A stretch of DNA of 64,000 nt from Voacanga thouarsii (GCA_026120185.1 JANUWF010001723.1:558001-622000); one strand, 5' to 3'. Positions 51,207-63,413 are shown, counted from the first letter of the stretch. Made by a program: numbers and translations. The notes: generated by a model from the letters alone, not told the origin.

Positions 51207-52985
51207 TCAATATAGGGAGCATGGTAGTTAATAAAATGGAGAAGATGATTATGCCTGTGATCCTTCGCTGTTTTGGTATGGGATAGGTGGATTTGTAAGT
51301 TTCACAGTGGAAGCATAGGATCTCTGTAAATTTTTTGGCTTTGGTGTTTTAATCGTGTAAACCCAATTTTAATGGGTATAGGCGGTTGTGTTTATGTTGT
51401 GGGTGAGTTTTTATGAGTAAAAATGTCCAAAGAAGCCAAAGAAGACAGAGAAAAATCGAAGGAAAAATCTTCTGTGAAAAAAATTCGCGCGGATGAATAA
51501 CGAAGAAGAAGAAAATTGTTCATAAGCCGCCGCGTCCAAGCCGAGCCGCCGAGCCGAACCGCTGCTGTTGGTGAGAGAAGCCGGTCGCTGATGAGCCGCG
51601 GAAGCCTAGCCACTTCCTTTGATTTGAGCCGATGAAATTGCAGAATTGAAATGCAATTTGCGCGGGTTGAATTCGGGCTGAAGCGCGGGTCGGCAGCAGA
51701 GGAGAACCGGGCGCGGGTCGCGGGCGCAGGCGAAGTCCACTGGTCGTGGCTGGCGTGCGATCTGGTGCGGCGCGGTGCATTACGGCTGCGGTGGACCGCA
51801 GGCCATTCTGGCGCGGATCTGTGCGGCGGTGCGATGGACCGCCGACCATTTTTGGCAATTTTTTTTATTTTTTTTCTTTTTCGTTTTGGGTCCCATACCA
51901 GGCGAAGTTAATATTTTTGCAATATTTATATTCTTGGAATATATTTGCATGAAAAATATTAGTAAGGGATTTTAGGATTAAACAAGATTATTAATTAATT
52001 AATTAATGTATTTAATTCTATTATTTGGGCACTTAGGTTTTAAAAATAGAAAAGCATGAAAACGTTTATTGTTTTCTAGCATGCTATTTTTTTATGTACC
52101 TATGTGTGCTTTTTCTCAAAGACCAAAGTCTTTGGGAACCTTTTGTTTTGGCAAGAAAAAATATTTTTCTTTAAAAACTAAATGGTTATTTTAATTGGTA
52201 CAAAAATTAATCCTTAAATATTTTCTCAAAGGATTTAATCCTTGACATAGAAAATATATTGGATTTAGATATTTTTGTAAATTAAAATGGAGAGCCATTT
52301 TGTTTTGTTTTGGACTAGAAAAATGATTTTGTCAAATAAACTTGAGACCAAAGTCTCTAGAAAGTTTTAATTGGAAAATTTTTGAAATCATTAAGTTTTA
52401 ACTTATATAAAATTAGTCCATGGAGGAAATCTCTCAAAGGATATAAGCCTTGACATAGAGATTTTATTGGACTTAGATATTTTATTTTTGAGTTAAGAAA
52501 AACTTAATGGAATTTTCAAAAGGATATTTTTCAGAAAACCTTAATTTTAAAAGACTAAGTGGGAAAGGGGTTCCAACGGCCCCACGGCTTCCATCACGGT
52601 CCTTATTAGAGATCGTGGATCCCCTCGCGTCACTCTGGGAGTGAACCCGTATAGGATGGGGATACCACAAGGATCTAGATCTAATGGAAGGATGTAATTA
52701 ATAACCCGGGGCACGTACTATGATCGGTCAGTCCACGTTGGAGGTTATAGTGCGAGGTATGTCCATAGGAAATTAGAGGAAACGGCTATCTCACGATGGA
52801 GTTATTCTCTAGACCATTACCTAGAAGGGAAATTAATTTGTGGTGGTTAATACACTTAGCTTAGGAAACTGTTAATCTTCCCAAGAAGCTATGTCAGTTT
52901 TCCTAAGAGCCAAATTATTTTCAGTGCACAAATTTTATTTTGTTTTCACAAACTAATTTCTTTCTTTTATTTTCGATTTTCAGAA
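51180..52985 (+). other. Leader of Copia C with a GC-rich island
   Basis: Primer site at the start, then a strongly GC-rich block (about 51525-51850, ccgccgcgtccaagccgag type) in otherwise AT-rich DNA, then AT-rich sequence with a second GC-richer patch at 52560-52700. Overlapping frames in the island exist on both strands, as expected from composition; none shows a known domain. Confidence 0.6.
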
Positions 52986-53790
52986 ATGGTGGGAGGTTCT
53001 TTTAGTCCATTGGCCGTTATTCTCAGGGAGAATAAGTTAACGGGTCCAAACTATGTGGACTAGAAAAGGAACCTGGACATAATACTCACAGCCGAGGAGT
53101 ATAAGTATGTCCTTTACGAAACCTGCCCTGTTATCGGGGAAGGTTCCACCGCTGAAGAGCGAGAGGCTGAAAAGGCATGGAAGAAAGCTGACGAAATGGC
53201 ACGTTGCTATATGTTAGCTTCCATGTCTAATGTGCTCCAGTCAAAACACGAGCACATGGCTTTTGTATATGACATAAGTCAATCGTTGGCAACTATGTTC
53301 GCGGACAAGAGCCGGCCCGCAAGGCAGGAGGCTCTTCGAACAATTGTAAACACTAAGATGGCTGAGGGAGCATCAGTCCGAGAGCATATGCTCAAGATGA
53401 TTGCTGCTTTCGAGGAGGCAGAAATCTTAGGGGCTGTCATTGACCCCGAGGGACAAGTGGACATGGTTCTCGAATCTCTATCGGGCTCTTTCACTCAGTT
53501 CAAGTTAAACTAGAACATGAACAAGTTGAACATGAGTTTGATTGAACTGATGAAGGAGCTCCAGATGGCGGAGAAGGCCATGAAGCCGTAGTCTAAGGCC
53601 ATGATTGCTAAGGCCTCTTCTTCAAGAACTGGGCCTAAACCCAGAAAGTTCAAGAGGAAGAAGGGGAATGCGACGACCTGACCAAGAACCGACCCAAGGA
53701 CAAACCAAAGGGCAAGTGCTTCAAGTGTGGAAAGAAGGGACAACTGGAAAAAGAGTGTCCGGATCTTCGAGCCAAGAAAAACCCCACAGG
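52986..53790 (+). pseudogene. Copia C gag
   Basis: ATG at 52986. ENKLTGPNYVD is followed by TAG where Trp is normal, then a long open UBN2-type gag region to 53513 (KADEMARCYMLASMSNVL, MAEGASVREHMLKMI). After a stop and a frame change comes the zinc knuckle CFKCGKKGQLEKEC, in which the usual His is Gln. The protein would have packaged the RNA in cytoplasmic particles. Confidence 0.85.
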
Positions 53791-56700
53791 TAATGTTTAC
53801 TATCTAGAGTCCATATCAATGGTAGGATCAACTTCCACTTGGATTGTTGATTCGAGGAGCCATCGATCATATCCGTAACTCCTTACGGGGGTTTAGGAAG
53901 ATAAGAAGACTCAAGAAGGGCAAACATGGGCTTCGAGTGGGTAATGGAGCATAAGTCTGGGCCCTTGCAATGGGAGAGCTGGATCTTATTTTTTATTGTA
54001 ATAAGATAGTGGTTTTAAAAGACATTTTATATGTACCTGGTTTTCAGTCGGAATTTGATTTCGGTTGCAAAACTTATTAATCAAGGATATTACGTATCTT
54101 TCCATTACGGTATTTCTATCGGTAGAGATGGAGAAATTTTATGTCTTGGGCACATGTATGGAAATTTGTTCTTTTTAAACCCTATTAACAACCAATCAAA
54201 TAACGCTCTGTCTGAACCTTTAACTAAGAAGAGAAAGACCAATATCAATGATTCATACCTTTGGCATTTGAGGTTGGGTCATATTAAGTCGACCAGGATT
54301 CAGAGGCTAATCCATGATGGGCCTTTGGGCTCATTGAGATTGGAAAGTTGGCCTCAGTATGAATCCTGCCTGATGGGAAAAATGACCAAAAGGTCTTTTA
54401 CACCAAAGGCGGATAGAGCGAGGAGGTGTTGAGTCTTGTTCACACTGATGTGTGCGGTCCATTGTCTACACCAGCTAGGAGAGGTTTTGAGTACTTCATC
54501 ACGTTCACGGATGATTGTACGAGGTATGGTTACATTTACCTGATGAGACGCAAGTCTGACTCTTTTGACAAGTTCAAAGAGTTTAAGGCTGAAGTGGAGC
54601 GTCGGACAGGTAAATTAATCAAAACCTTACGATCGGATCGTGGTGGAGAGTACCTCCTAGGTGAATTCAAGGACTACATGGTACATCATGGGATAGTATC
54701 CCAGCTTTCTGCGTCGGGAACCCCCCAGCAGAACGGAGTAGCTAAGAGAAGGAACAAGACGTTGATGGAAATGGTCCGAAGCATGATGTCTCATGCTATT
54801 CTTCCAGTATCCTTCTGGGGATATTCCCTGGAAATAGCGGCATATATTCTGAACTTGGTGCCTTCCAAGTCAGTACCTAGGACTCCCTATGAGATGTGGA
54901 CTGGGCGTAAGCCAAGTCTGAATCATCTCAGGATTTGGGGGTGTCCAGCTTATGTACTGATCAAGGGAGACAAGTTGGAACCAAGATCAAAATTATGCTA
55001 TTTTGTTGGGTATCCAAAAGGGACAAAAGGAGGCTACGTTTATCATCCTTAGGAGCAGAAGGTACTAGTCAGTACTAATGCTAGATACTTGGAAGATGAT
55101 CAAAGTACTTTCACTAAAGGTTCAACAAGGTTGGAACTGCAGGAGAAGTTATCTATAGAATCAACTTCTACTGACCCGATTTTGGAACAAGAAGAGGCAC
55201 ATCCTCAAGAGCCTGTACAAATGGAGCCTCGTCGTAGTGGGAGAGTGTCTAGGGTTCCGGATAGATGGACTGGAGAAGCCTTTGAGCTGGTTTCCGACCA
55301 TCAGGAACAAGACCCCGCTAGATATGAGGAGGCTATTGCTGATGCCGATGCAAATCTGTGGCATGAAGCAATGAAAGCCGAGATTGAGTCTATGTACCTC
55401 AATCAGGTTTGGGATCTTGTAGCTTCACCTGAAGGGATAAAACCCATTGGGTGCAAGTGGGTATACAAGAGGAAGAGAGGAGCGGATGGGAATGTGGAAA
55501 CCTTCAAAGCTAGGCTTGTGGTGAAAGGGTATACTCAGAAAGAGGGTATCGACTATGAGGAAACTTTTTCCCTGGTAGCCATGCTTAAATCCATTCGCAT
55601 CCTCCTTGCCATCGCCTGTCACTATGACTACGAGATATGGCAAATGGATGTCAAGACGGCATTCTTGAATGGCTATCTTAGCGAAGACATCTATATGTCC
55701 CAACCGGAAGGCTTCATTCTTGAAGGCCGAGAACACATGGTTTGCAAGCTTAAGAAGTCCATTTATGGACTTAAGCGAGTCATCAAAAGCATGGAACATT
55801 CGTTTTGATGAGGCTGTAAAGTCTTATGGTTTTATTCAAAATGAAGATGAACCATGCGTGTACGGGAAACTTGAAGGCATCAATGTGGTTTTTCTTGTCT
55901 CGTATGTGGATGACATTCTACTCATTGGAAATGATGTAGGGACATTGTCATCTACAAAGGTTTGGTTGTCTAGTCAATTCGGTATGAAGGACTTGGGAGA
56001 AGCTTGCTACATTCTCGGGATTAGGCTTCTTAGAAATAGGAAGCGAGAGAATGTTAGGATTATCCCAAGCGACATACATTGACAAGATGCTGGCCAAGTA
56101 CGAGCATGGACTCATGCAAGGGAGCTCTAATCCCTTGCGGACATGGGTTGTCATTTTCTTCGAAGGATTTGTCCTAAGTCTCAAGAAGAAAAGGACAGAA
56201 TGAGTAGGATTCCTACGCTTCGGCTGTGGGAAGTCTCATGTACGCTATCTTGTGTACTAGGCCGGATATCTGCTTTGTCGTGGGCTTAGTTAGCGGATAT
56301 CGGTCAAACCCGAGGGGAGGTTCATTGGCAAGCTGTAAAGCATATTCTCAAGTACCTCAAGGGAACGAGAGATTATATCTTCGGTTTACTGGGTGATGAT
56401 TTGGTTCCTACGGGATACACGGACTCGGACTTCCGGGCGGATAAGGATGAGAGAAAATCCACTAGTGGATATGTCTTCACCTTGTCTGGAGGAGCAATTT
56501 TATGGAGGAGTATCAAGCAATCTTGTATTGCTGACTCAACCATAGAAGCTGAGTATGTGGCAGCTTCGGAGGCGTCCAAGGAAGCAGTCTGGCTCCGAAA
56601 GTTTCTTTCAGAACTTGGAGTCGTACCATATATGGATAGGTCGGTTGTGATGTATTGCGACAACACTGGAGCAGTGTCGCAATCTAAGGAGCCTCGGAAC

Positions 56701-56889
56701 CACAAGAAGGGGAAACACATCGAGAGGAAGTACCACCTGATCCGGGATTTCATCCAGAGACAGGAAGTCGTGGTGGAGCATATTACCTCAGAAAACAATC
56801 TAGTAGACCCATTCACCAAGCCTTTGGCTGAGAGAGTCTTCAAGAGACACTTAGACGCCATAGGGGTGGGCACCTATGGACTTACCTAG
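53791..56889 (+). pseudogene. Copia C pol
   Basis: Protease site WIVDS followed by a 2-bp frame shift. Pre-integrase LWHLRLGHI at 54261. The integrase core is open at 54426-55052, with the two Asp in VHTDVCGP and LRSDRGGEY. The third catalytic residue is Lys: PQQNGVAKRRN instead of GVAERRN, codon 54744-54746. RT: CKWVYKRKRGADGN, MDVKTAFLNG, a frame loss at about 55776 (YGLK), then SYVDDILLIG. RNase H 56401-56889 (TDSDFRADKDERKS, YCDNTGAV, NNLVDPFTKPL). Frameshifts between RT and RNase H complete the inactivation. Confidence 0.88.
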
Positions 56890-56898
56890 TCTTAGAGT

Positions 56899-56911
56899 GC
56901 AAGTGGGAGAT
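56899..56911 (+). promoter_or_regulatory. Polypurine tract of Copia C
   Basis: gcaagtgggagat immediately precedes the 3' LTR start, the expected plus-strand primer position. Confidence 0.7.
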
Positions 56912-58953
56912 TGTTGGATTGTATGCCCTCTTAGACTAGGTTTCTGATGTAAAATCGAATTATTTAATAAAAGAATTTATTTTCAGAAATTGTTTGTGAA
57001 TTTACTTTTTGTTTGTGCACGATTTTCGTTTGGAACAGACCCATTGTGTTTAAATAAGTGATCCATGTGAATGGTGGTATTTCACAGTAAGGTATGGATC
57101 ACGGGTTATTAACACATAAACATTTGTTCTTAACCTATTGATGAGACTGGGAACCTCATCATGTTTAGGTTATTATGTTATGAATTCCAAATGGGGAATG
57201 GCTTACCTTTAGCTAGTGGGTAGTCCACTCACTTCATGACATAAGCGTATTTCGAATACGTAGAACATGACCTGTATTAGTAGTTTCTCAAAGTACTATA
57301 TGGTAGAAACCTAGACTACTACCGCTACAGCGTGGACTAGTACTCTACGACTTGAGTATGAGTTGGTGGTCTAGCGAAGCTGGAAGCATATACTTTGATT
57401 TGTTGTAGTTGAGGTTCTATCATAGGGCTAATATACTTGCATGTTGGGTATGTGTGACTAGTTAGTTAAGACAGACTTATACAAGATAGTTTCTGCACTA
57501 TATCGCCCCTTGTGGTTGTCCGAATGGTCTAAATTATCCAGGGCCCTAGGAAACATGACTTGGATGTTTGCTTTAGGGTAGCTCCATTGGAAAGCGGAAA
57601 TACTCCAGGAAGTCGTGGATCATTAGACTAGAAGCCTAAGGATGGTAGATGTCATTTAGATGGGTGTTAGTACATTTCTTCCTCTCTAAATGTACGGCGA
57701 TGTGTAGATGGGTATTTTAGTCATTTCACCTGTAGGTCGGAGACTTTGCTAACGCAGCATTGTCCTTGGGGTCAATATTTTCTTATGGTGATATTAGGAA
57801 ATATTTAAAATGCAAAATACAGCTATTTATATAATAGGGGTATTTTGGTCATTTTAGCAGCCAAGGCGATGTGTCTTTTTGGTCCTCGGGATAGCCCGTA
57901 AGTCCTAACTATTTTTGGGTTGAGGAATTGGTCTCAGTTGAAGAGGATTTTATTTTATTTTGTTTTATTTTATTTTATTCAGGAAGTCTAATTTATTATT
58001 GGATTGGAATAAAATAAATAAATAAATAAATAAATAAAATAGGAATTGAGAGAAATTAATTATCTAGTTTATTTGGTTAATTAATTATTCAGGGCCTAGG
58101 TCCAGTATGAATAATTAAGAAATTAACCTGGGCTTAAACTAGGGGAAATAATTAATGTTTAATTATTTATTGGGTTATTTATGTAGGCCCAAGAAATAAA
58201 TAATTAAAGATTAATTATTATGGTTCATTTGGGCTCATTAATTATTTATTGGGTTACTTATGTAAGCCCAGAAAATAAATAATTAATATTTATTATTTTG
58301 GGCCTTTTGAGTCCAAGAAAAATAATAAATATTTATCTGACCCAATAGCTTGGACTTTAGGGTTTTTTCCAGATACGGTTAAGAGGAGTTTAAGGTTAGG
58401 CTAAACTGTTTCTTAGGATAACATTCGGGTATTTTGAAATCCCGATGAGATGTTTATCAGATATTGAGAGACCTAGTTTAGGCTAAAAATATAAACAACT
58501 CTTTGAAAAGAAAAAACCCTAATTTTTCCTTTCCCAAGCCACACACTCACGTGGGTCTCTCTCTCTCAAGGTCTCTCTCCTTCTTCTTGTTTTTCTCTTA
58601 TTCTTTGCTAATCAATAGCGAAAGAACTAAGGAGTTTTGAGATCGTTCCTCTTCACCATAGTGTTCACCAACTAGAGGTTAGGCTGAGGAATATCCAGAG
58701 AGCTGGAGAGCTAAGCATTAATGCAAACAAGGCGGAGTAGAAGGCTAGCGGGTGTTCAACCGGAAGCTCCTTCAAGTGGACAAAGCGAGGCAATTCCAGT
58801 CGTTCAATCCGCTCTTACTCAACCTAGAAGGGTTAAGGAGCGCAAAGGTATGATCTTCACGCTTCCGCATGGCCTTTATGGCTCGCGTTTAATTTTTCTC
58901 TCTGTTTTTTTTTTTTTTCCGTCCATGGCTCCCTGTTTCTGCATTTTCCATCA
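56912..58953 (+). repeat. 3' LTR of Copia C
   Basis: Colinear with 49148-51179, 2042 bp, small differences only. It ends ttccatca; the next base belongs to the antisense Copia. Confidence 0.93.
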
Positions 58954-59023
58954 GATGTCAATATCTTTTTATTTTTCAATGAATGACCATATGTATTCTC
59001 AATTATTTTTCTCATCATGGTAG
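58721..59023 (+). other. Short basic ORF in the Copia C 3' LTR
   Basis: Same ORF as at 50952 (MQTRRSRRLAGVQPEA), reading past the LTR end into unrelated sequence. Only the first ~60 codons are LTR-derived and shared. Confidence 0.4.
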
Positions 59024-59563
59024 ATCCCGGATGACCCAATCGACCATGCCAAAAGTAGTAGGATCGGTAAACTTTTGGTTTACGAGATGATGAATTTCAA
59101 TTGTACGTATTTTTACAAGATATAGGCCAGTAGAAAAAGACGGCAGTTTTTCTAATACAGATTTCTTACCCAGATTAATTTGAGTAATATAAAGATGCTC
59201 AATACCATTTTCCTCATTTGTTTCAACATGATACCCATTTTTGTGGATATCTTTAAAACTCAATAACTTTCTTCTGGATTTTGAGGAAAATAGTGCCTTA
59301 TCAATAGCAATTATTGTTCTTTCAGGCAACAATATACTAGCTCTTCCGGAGCCTTCAATTACATTTATAGTATCGTTTATCATATAAATATTTATTTCTC
59401 TCATTTTGAGATAAGAAAAATATTTTTCATTTTTTAGTATGATGTGTGTAGTTCCACTATAAATAATACATACATCATCATTAACAACAGCCATTTGAAC
59501 AAAAAAATATATATATGCAAACGTAAATATTATTAGAATATAATGAAAAGTCAAACATATCAA
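59015..59563 (-). pseudogene. Protease and pre-integrase fragment of the antisense Copia
   Basis: The real start is probably MAVVNDD, after a leader-like segment. The protease site reads IIYSGTTH, with Tyr in place of the catalytic Asp. The long open frame ends by a frame shift before GHPGSTMMRKI, which continues to the truncation point at 58954. Confidence 0.75.
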
Positions 59564-59572
59564 GGTGAGGCA

Positions 59573-60640
59573 TTAATTTTTCTGGACATTGCCATCACCA
59601 ATTAAATGGTCTATCCTACCGTGTGGGTGTTTAAAAAAATTCGATACATCTATATGGGTAATATTAATATTAAGATTTTCAGGATCAATATCATCATCCT
59701 CAGCATCATTCACTGGATGTTGAGAAAATTTTATTTCAACATTTTTATTGTTCTTTTTCAGTGAAGCTTGATATAACTCCACTAAATGCTTGGTCGTACG
59801 ACAGTTACATGACCAATGACCTTTCATGCCACATCTATAACATGTATCTTCATAATTTTCTTTCATTTCTTTTTCTTTTTCTTTTCCCTTATGATTTTTT
59901 CTATTCCACTTTAGGTGGTCAATATTTCTCACAACTTGATTATGATTGTGATAAGAAAAATATTGAGCGTGTCCACGACCATAACCACGACCATGGCCAC
60001 GACCACGATTATAATGATGGCTTCTATTGGAGCCAACAACATTTACTTCTGAGAGTGCTGTTGAGCCAGTTGGTCTGGATTCATGATTTCTCAATAATAA
60101 CTCATTATTTTTCTTTACAATGAGGAGGGCAGTAATTAAATCTGTAAATTTTGTATACCATTTTTCGCGATATTGTTGCTGCAGGACAATATTCGAGGTA
60201 TGAAAGGTAGAGAATGTTTTCTCCAGCATATCTTCATCAGTAACTTTTTCTCCGCATAATTTTAACTGAGAAATAATTTTATACATCGCGGAGCTATATT
60301 CATTCATGGTTTTAAAATCTTGCAACCTCAAGTGCAACCATTCATACCGTGTAGTTAGTAGTACGACAATCTTCAGGTGGTCAAATCTTTCTTTTAAATT
60401 TACCCACAGGACATATGGATCTTTTTCGATAAAATATTCTATTTTCAAATTTTTGTCAATATGACGACGGATAAAAATCAAAACTTTGGCCTTTTGTTGT
60501 GCAGATGCATTATTATTTTCTTGAATAGTTTCACTAAGGCCTTCAGCATTTAGATACATTTCTGCATCAAGAACTCATGACATATAATTTTTTCTAGCAA
60601 TATCAAGGGCTACAAATTCGAGTTTAGCTAGATTAGCCAT
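59573..60640 (-). pseudogene. Gag of the antisense Copia, nearly open
   Basis: ATG at 60640 (KLEFVALDIARKNYM), one TGA at 60577-60575 where Trp is expected, then 328 open codons. UBN2-type gag region (DPYVLWVNLKERFDHLK, LQDFKTMNEY, CGEKVTDEDMLEK), an RG-rich basic stretch (GRGHGRGYGRGH), the zinc knuckle CYRCGMKGHWSCNC with all ligands, and an acidic tail. A single nonsense change in the N-terminal 22 codons is the only visible lesion, so this gag is far better preserved than B's. Confidence 0.85.
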
Positions 60641-60742
60641 AGGGATCAATAAATACGTACCTGTCTTCTGGCTTGTGTAACGGTAGAGACTCGTGCTTTA
60701 GTCTTTTGACTTTTGTAACGATAGAGACTCGTGCTGATAACG

Positions 60743-61082
60743 TGTTATAAAATTTGGGTAGTATTAGAATAAAATCTACACACTACATACTAAGAAAACT
60801 CTAACTATTTTTTGTACAAGAATTTCTTCAAACTTCTCTCTTTCTTTTTCTCACAATTCTTTCACAAAATGATGGTGTATTTCAAGCTTAAAGAATAGCT
60901 CTATTTATAGAGCTCTTAATTAGTGGAATACATCATATTCCACTAATCTTAATTAGTGGTGTCTCCACTAAATGGTGGACATCTATAAAAATTCATAATT
61001 AGTGGAGCTTCCACTAATTCCCTAATAATTCACATAAATCCATAATTAGTGGAGTTTCCACTAATTCAACATATTTACAACA
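60743..61082 (-). repeat. LTR of the antisense Copia
   Basis: On the minus strand from TGTTGTAAATATG to TTTTATAACA, 340 bp. TATA box ctctataaatagag (about 60913). U3 has repeated attagtgga / tccactaat motifs like those in B. Confidence 0.88.
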
Positions 61083-61831
61083 GTTTCCTAATATGATTGG
61101 GAACAGAAAAGGTTTCTTGGTATAAGAAGAAATTGCATGTAAGTTGATTTCCAAAAAGTGTTAAGGAAACAACGGGAAAAAGGAAAAACTGTGTTTTTCT
61201 CTTGGGAAAATTTTTATATGCATCGGGTGCACGTGCACCGGTGCATTGAGACGTTGTACCACTTGTAGATGAAATTGTACCCAATATTTGGTGTACAACA
61301 GGTGTTGCAGGCAGTACAACACCTCAATGCACCCGGTGCATGTACAACGGGTGCGTATAAGAGTTTCCCTTCCTCTTGACCTACAGAGGCAGGGTTTTAA
61401 TTGAGTAGAATTGAGAAATTGTTCTTAGTTCATTGATTCAAATAAAGCGCCATGTTTTCTGAGTGCAAAAATGGATTGCGTTTTTTTTTTCTTTGAGAAA
61501 TCGAGAGAGCCTTTCCATATGATTTCTTCAGAACAAATAAAACCCAACCACCAATAATAACCCACTAGCACCGGCTTTTGGTGGTTTTGAGTACCGTTCT
61601 TCGTGTGGGTCAATGATAGAGAAATTCCTATCCTTGGAATTTGATAGTTCATGCTTGAACAAAGTTTCCGAAAGAGTTTCGCAGGAAGAAATTTTTAAAA
61701 GCTACGTTTATGAGATAACGAATTTTCTTCCCTCTTCTAACCCGTTTAATTACATACGAGTAATCATTTGAATGGATTTCATTTTATTTTTTCACTACGT
61801 GTAAATTGATTTACATGATCAAAATTTAACA
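61083..61831 (+). repeat. 3' LTR of Copia element A, distal part
   Basis: Matches 41108-41166 then 46656-47167 with a 165-bp MITE inserted. Ends ATTTAACA, then the target duplication gaaat. Confidence 0.85.
61205..61369. mobile_element. Small MITE, MULE-like by its 9-bp target duplication
   Basis: Inserted in the A 3' LTR relative to the paralogous segment at 46710. Inverted ends ggaaaatttttatatgc and gcgtataagagtttccc extend inward as atcgggtgcacgtgcac and gcacccggtgcatgta. Flanks tttctcttg and ttcctcttg match at 8 of 9. 165 bp, non-coding. Confidence 0.8.
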
Positions 61832-61907
61832 GAAATTCTTCCTTTCATTGAAGGCATTTGCTCTTATTTAGAAAAGGGTTTTGAAGATGCCACTTAGAGA
61901 TAAAATT

Positions 61908-62308
61908 AAGGCTCATTTGATAAAATTGAAATTTGAAAACTAATGTCTAAATATTTAAATATTGAATTCTGAAAATTGAAGTTTGAATATTGAATCTAAA
62001 ATTTGAAGTATGAATTAATTACAATATATTTTTACACTGTATTTTATTACAACTTAGATTAAATATAAAAAAATATTAATAATTAGATGAATATTTAATA
62101 TATTAAGATTTTAGACTTAACTAACTTTCAAATCAGTTAAAATTTATAATAAAATTTTAGTACGTCTTAATTAATTAAGTAATAAAAAATATGTTATCAA
62201 ATATACTTAATTAATTAAACACTTAATATTAACTATTATTGAACACAATTAATAAAATAACTATTTAATTCATTCAATTTTAAGTATTGAATTAAATTCT
62301 CAAATAGG
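61908..62308. repeat. AT-rich dispersed repeat, copy 2
   Basis: Relative of 16523-16910: same start (catttgataaaattg), same interior blocks, and an end (ctcaaatagg) roughly inverted to its start. Confidence 0.5.
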
Positions 62309-63413
62309 CCCTTGTGCCCTCGAAAATTTTTAAAATTCGTATTTTATTTTTAAAAATTTTAAAATTTTTAAGAAGGCTTCTCACCATCAAAAAAAAATAA
62401 AATAAAATTGTATTTTATCCTAAAAATTTTAATTTTTAAGAAGATTTTTTAAAATTTTTTACTTCTCCCTCTTTCAAAAAAAAAAAAATAATATTATCCT
62501 TCTATATATATATATATATATTTTATATAACTTGTTCCCAAAATTTAAATTCCTACTTCCGTTCCTAATGTCACATTGAAAGTGGCTATTACGTGCTCAT
62601 TCATAAGCTTTCCTCTTCTAAAATAATTTTATTGAGATTGATTAGTTCATATGCTGTTTAAACCACACCCTCTGTGTGTACTTTTATATTTGATTTTTTT
62701 ATACACCAATCGAGGAATTATCCGACTCATTTACCTATAACGTATGACTTATGATATATACTATTCTACTACATTTGTATGGAACCATGACATCTGCTGT
62801 TTTACCATATCACTTTGAATAATACTTCATATTATTCTCTTTAAAAAAAAAAAAAATTTCTTCCCAAGCAGGTATGACAAAACATTGGCACGAGCATCTT
62901 CCGCATCCTTTGCTTCTCAACTGGCCTTAACTTATCTGGCCTAAAACATATAAAAAGTAAAACTTTGACTAGATCCCTCTAGAAGTTATTTGCCATTTTG
63001 AAGATTTTTCAAAGCATGCTACAATATACTAAGATCATATGATCCATGTGCATATAGATACAAGATCCTACTAACAAGAAAAAAGTCATCAAGATTGGAG
63101 ATCAACCCTGGCAGTCTGTAAGAAAAGAAAAAAAAAAAAAAAGTGACTGAGAATAAACCTTATCTGATACTACTATTTTAGACGAACGAAAATACAAATG
63201 CATATGCATTAAATTGGACCACCATTAAGATTATCCAAATCAGGAAACATGTGGAACAAACAAAGGATTGCACATCACAACTTGCAAGACATAAGAACAT
63301 AACAAGTCAATATACCATTAATGCACTATTCTTTCATCTTCCGCTTGGAATAGAAACAGTTTCTGGCTATGGATGCCTCTAAAGACACAGAGCATCATAT
63401 ACCCGCCCCTCCA

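Larger units (their letters stand above)
49148..58953 (+). mobile_element. Copia element C
   Basis: Two 2.0 kb LTRs (49148-51179, 56912-58953). Primer site tggtatcagagcc at 51183, complementary to initiator tRNA-Met. Leader of 1.8 kb, gag and pol in order, and a purine tract (aagtgggaga) just before the 3' LTR. The flanking 5-mers differ (caagc on the left, gatgt on the right), and the two flanks belong to different elements. The LTRs differ at about six positions in the first ~220 bp by eye. The coding region has a few frameshifts and stops, fewer than in B. Confidence 0.92.
58954..61082 (-). mobile_element. Antisense Copia B relative, 3'-truncated
   Basis: LTR 60743-61082 (minus), primer site at 60728-60742, gag, protease and the start of the pre-integrase domain, cut off at 58954 by the Copia C LTR. 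Related to B (41167-46650) throughout but a separate insertion, into the 3' LTR of element A: the right flank gtttcctaatatg continues A's LTR as at 41108. Integrase, RT, RNase H and 3' LTR are missing. Confidence 0.87.
39136..61831 (+). mobile_element. Copia element A with nested insertions, rearranged
   Basis: The left end TGTTAGTGTTATGCC and right end ATTTAACA are each flanked by gaaat (39131-39135, 61832-61836), a perfect 5-bp target duplication. The 5' LTR runs 39136-47167 including a hAT MITE and Copia B. The leader and start of gag follow (48828-49147). Then Copia C interrupts, and the 3' part of the 3' LTR is found at 61083-61831 behind an antisense Copia. A's pol, polypurine tract and the first part of its 3' LTR are gone. 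The LTR matches the solo LTR at 7425-11126. Confidence 0.85.

Noticed and set aside
51520..51858. Minus-strand 112-codon Arg/Pro-rich ORF
   Set aside because: Explained by GC-rich composition of the leader island; no domain and equally long frames on the other strand.
55425..55799. Minus-strand 124-codon ORF
   Set aside because: Antisense shadow of the reverse transcriptase domain of Copia C.
56373..56873. Minus-strand 166-codon ORF
   Set aside because: Antisense shadow of the RNase H domain of Copia C.
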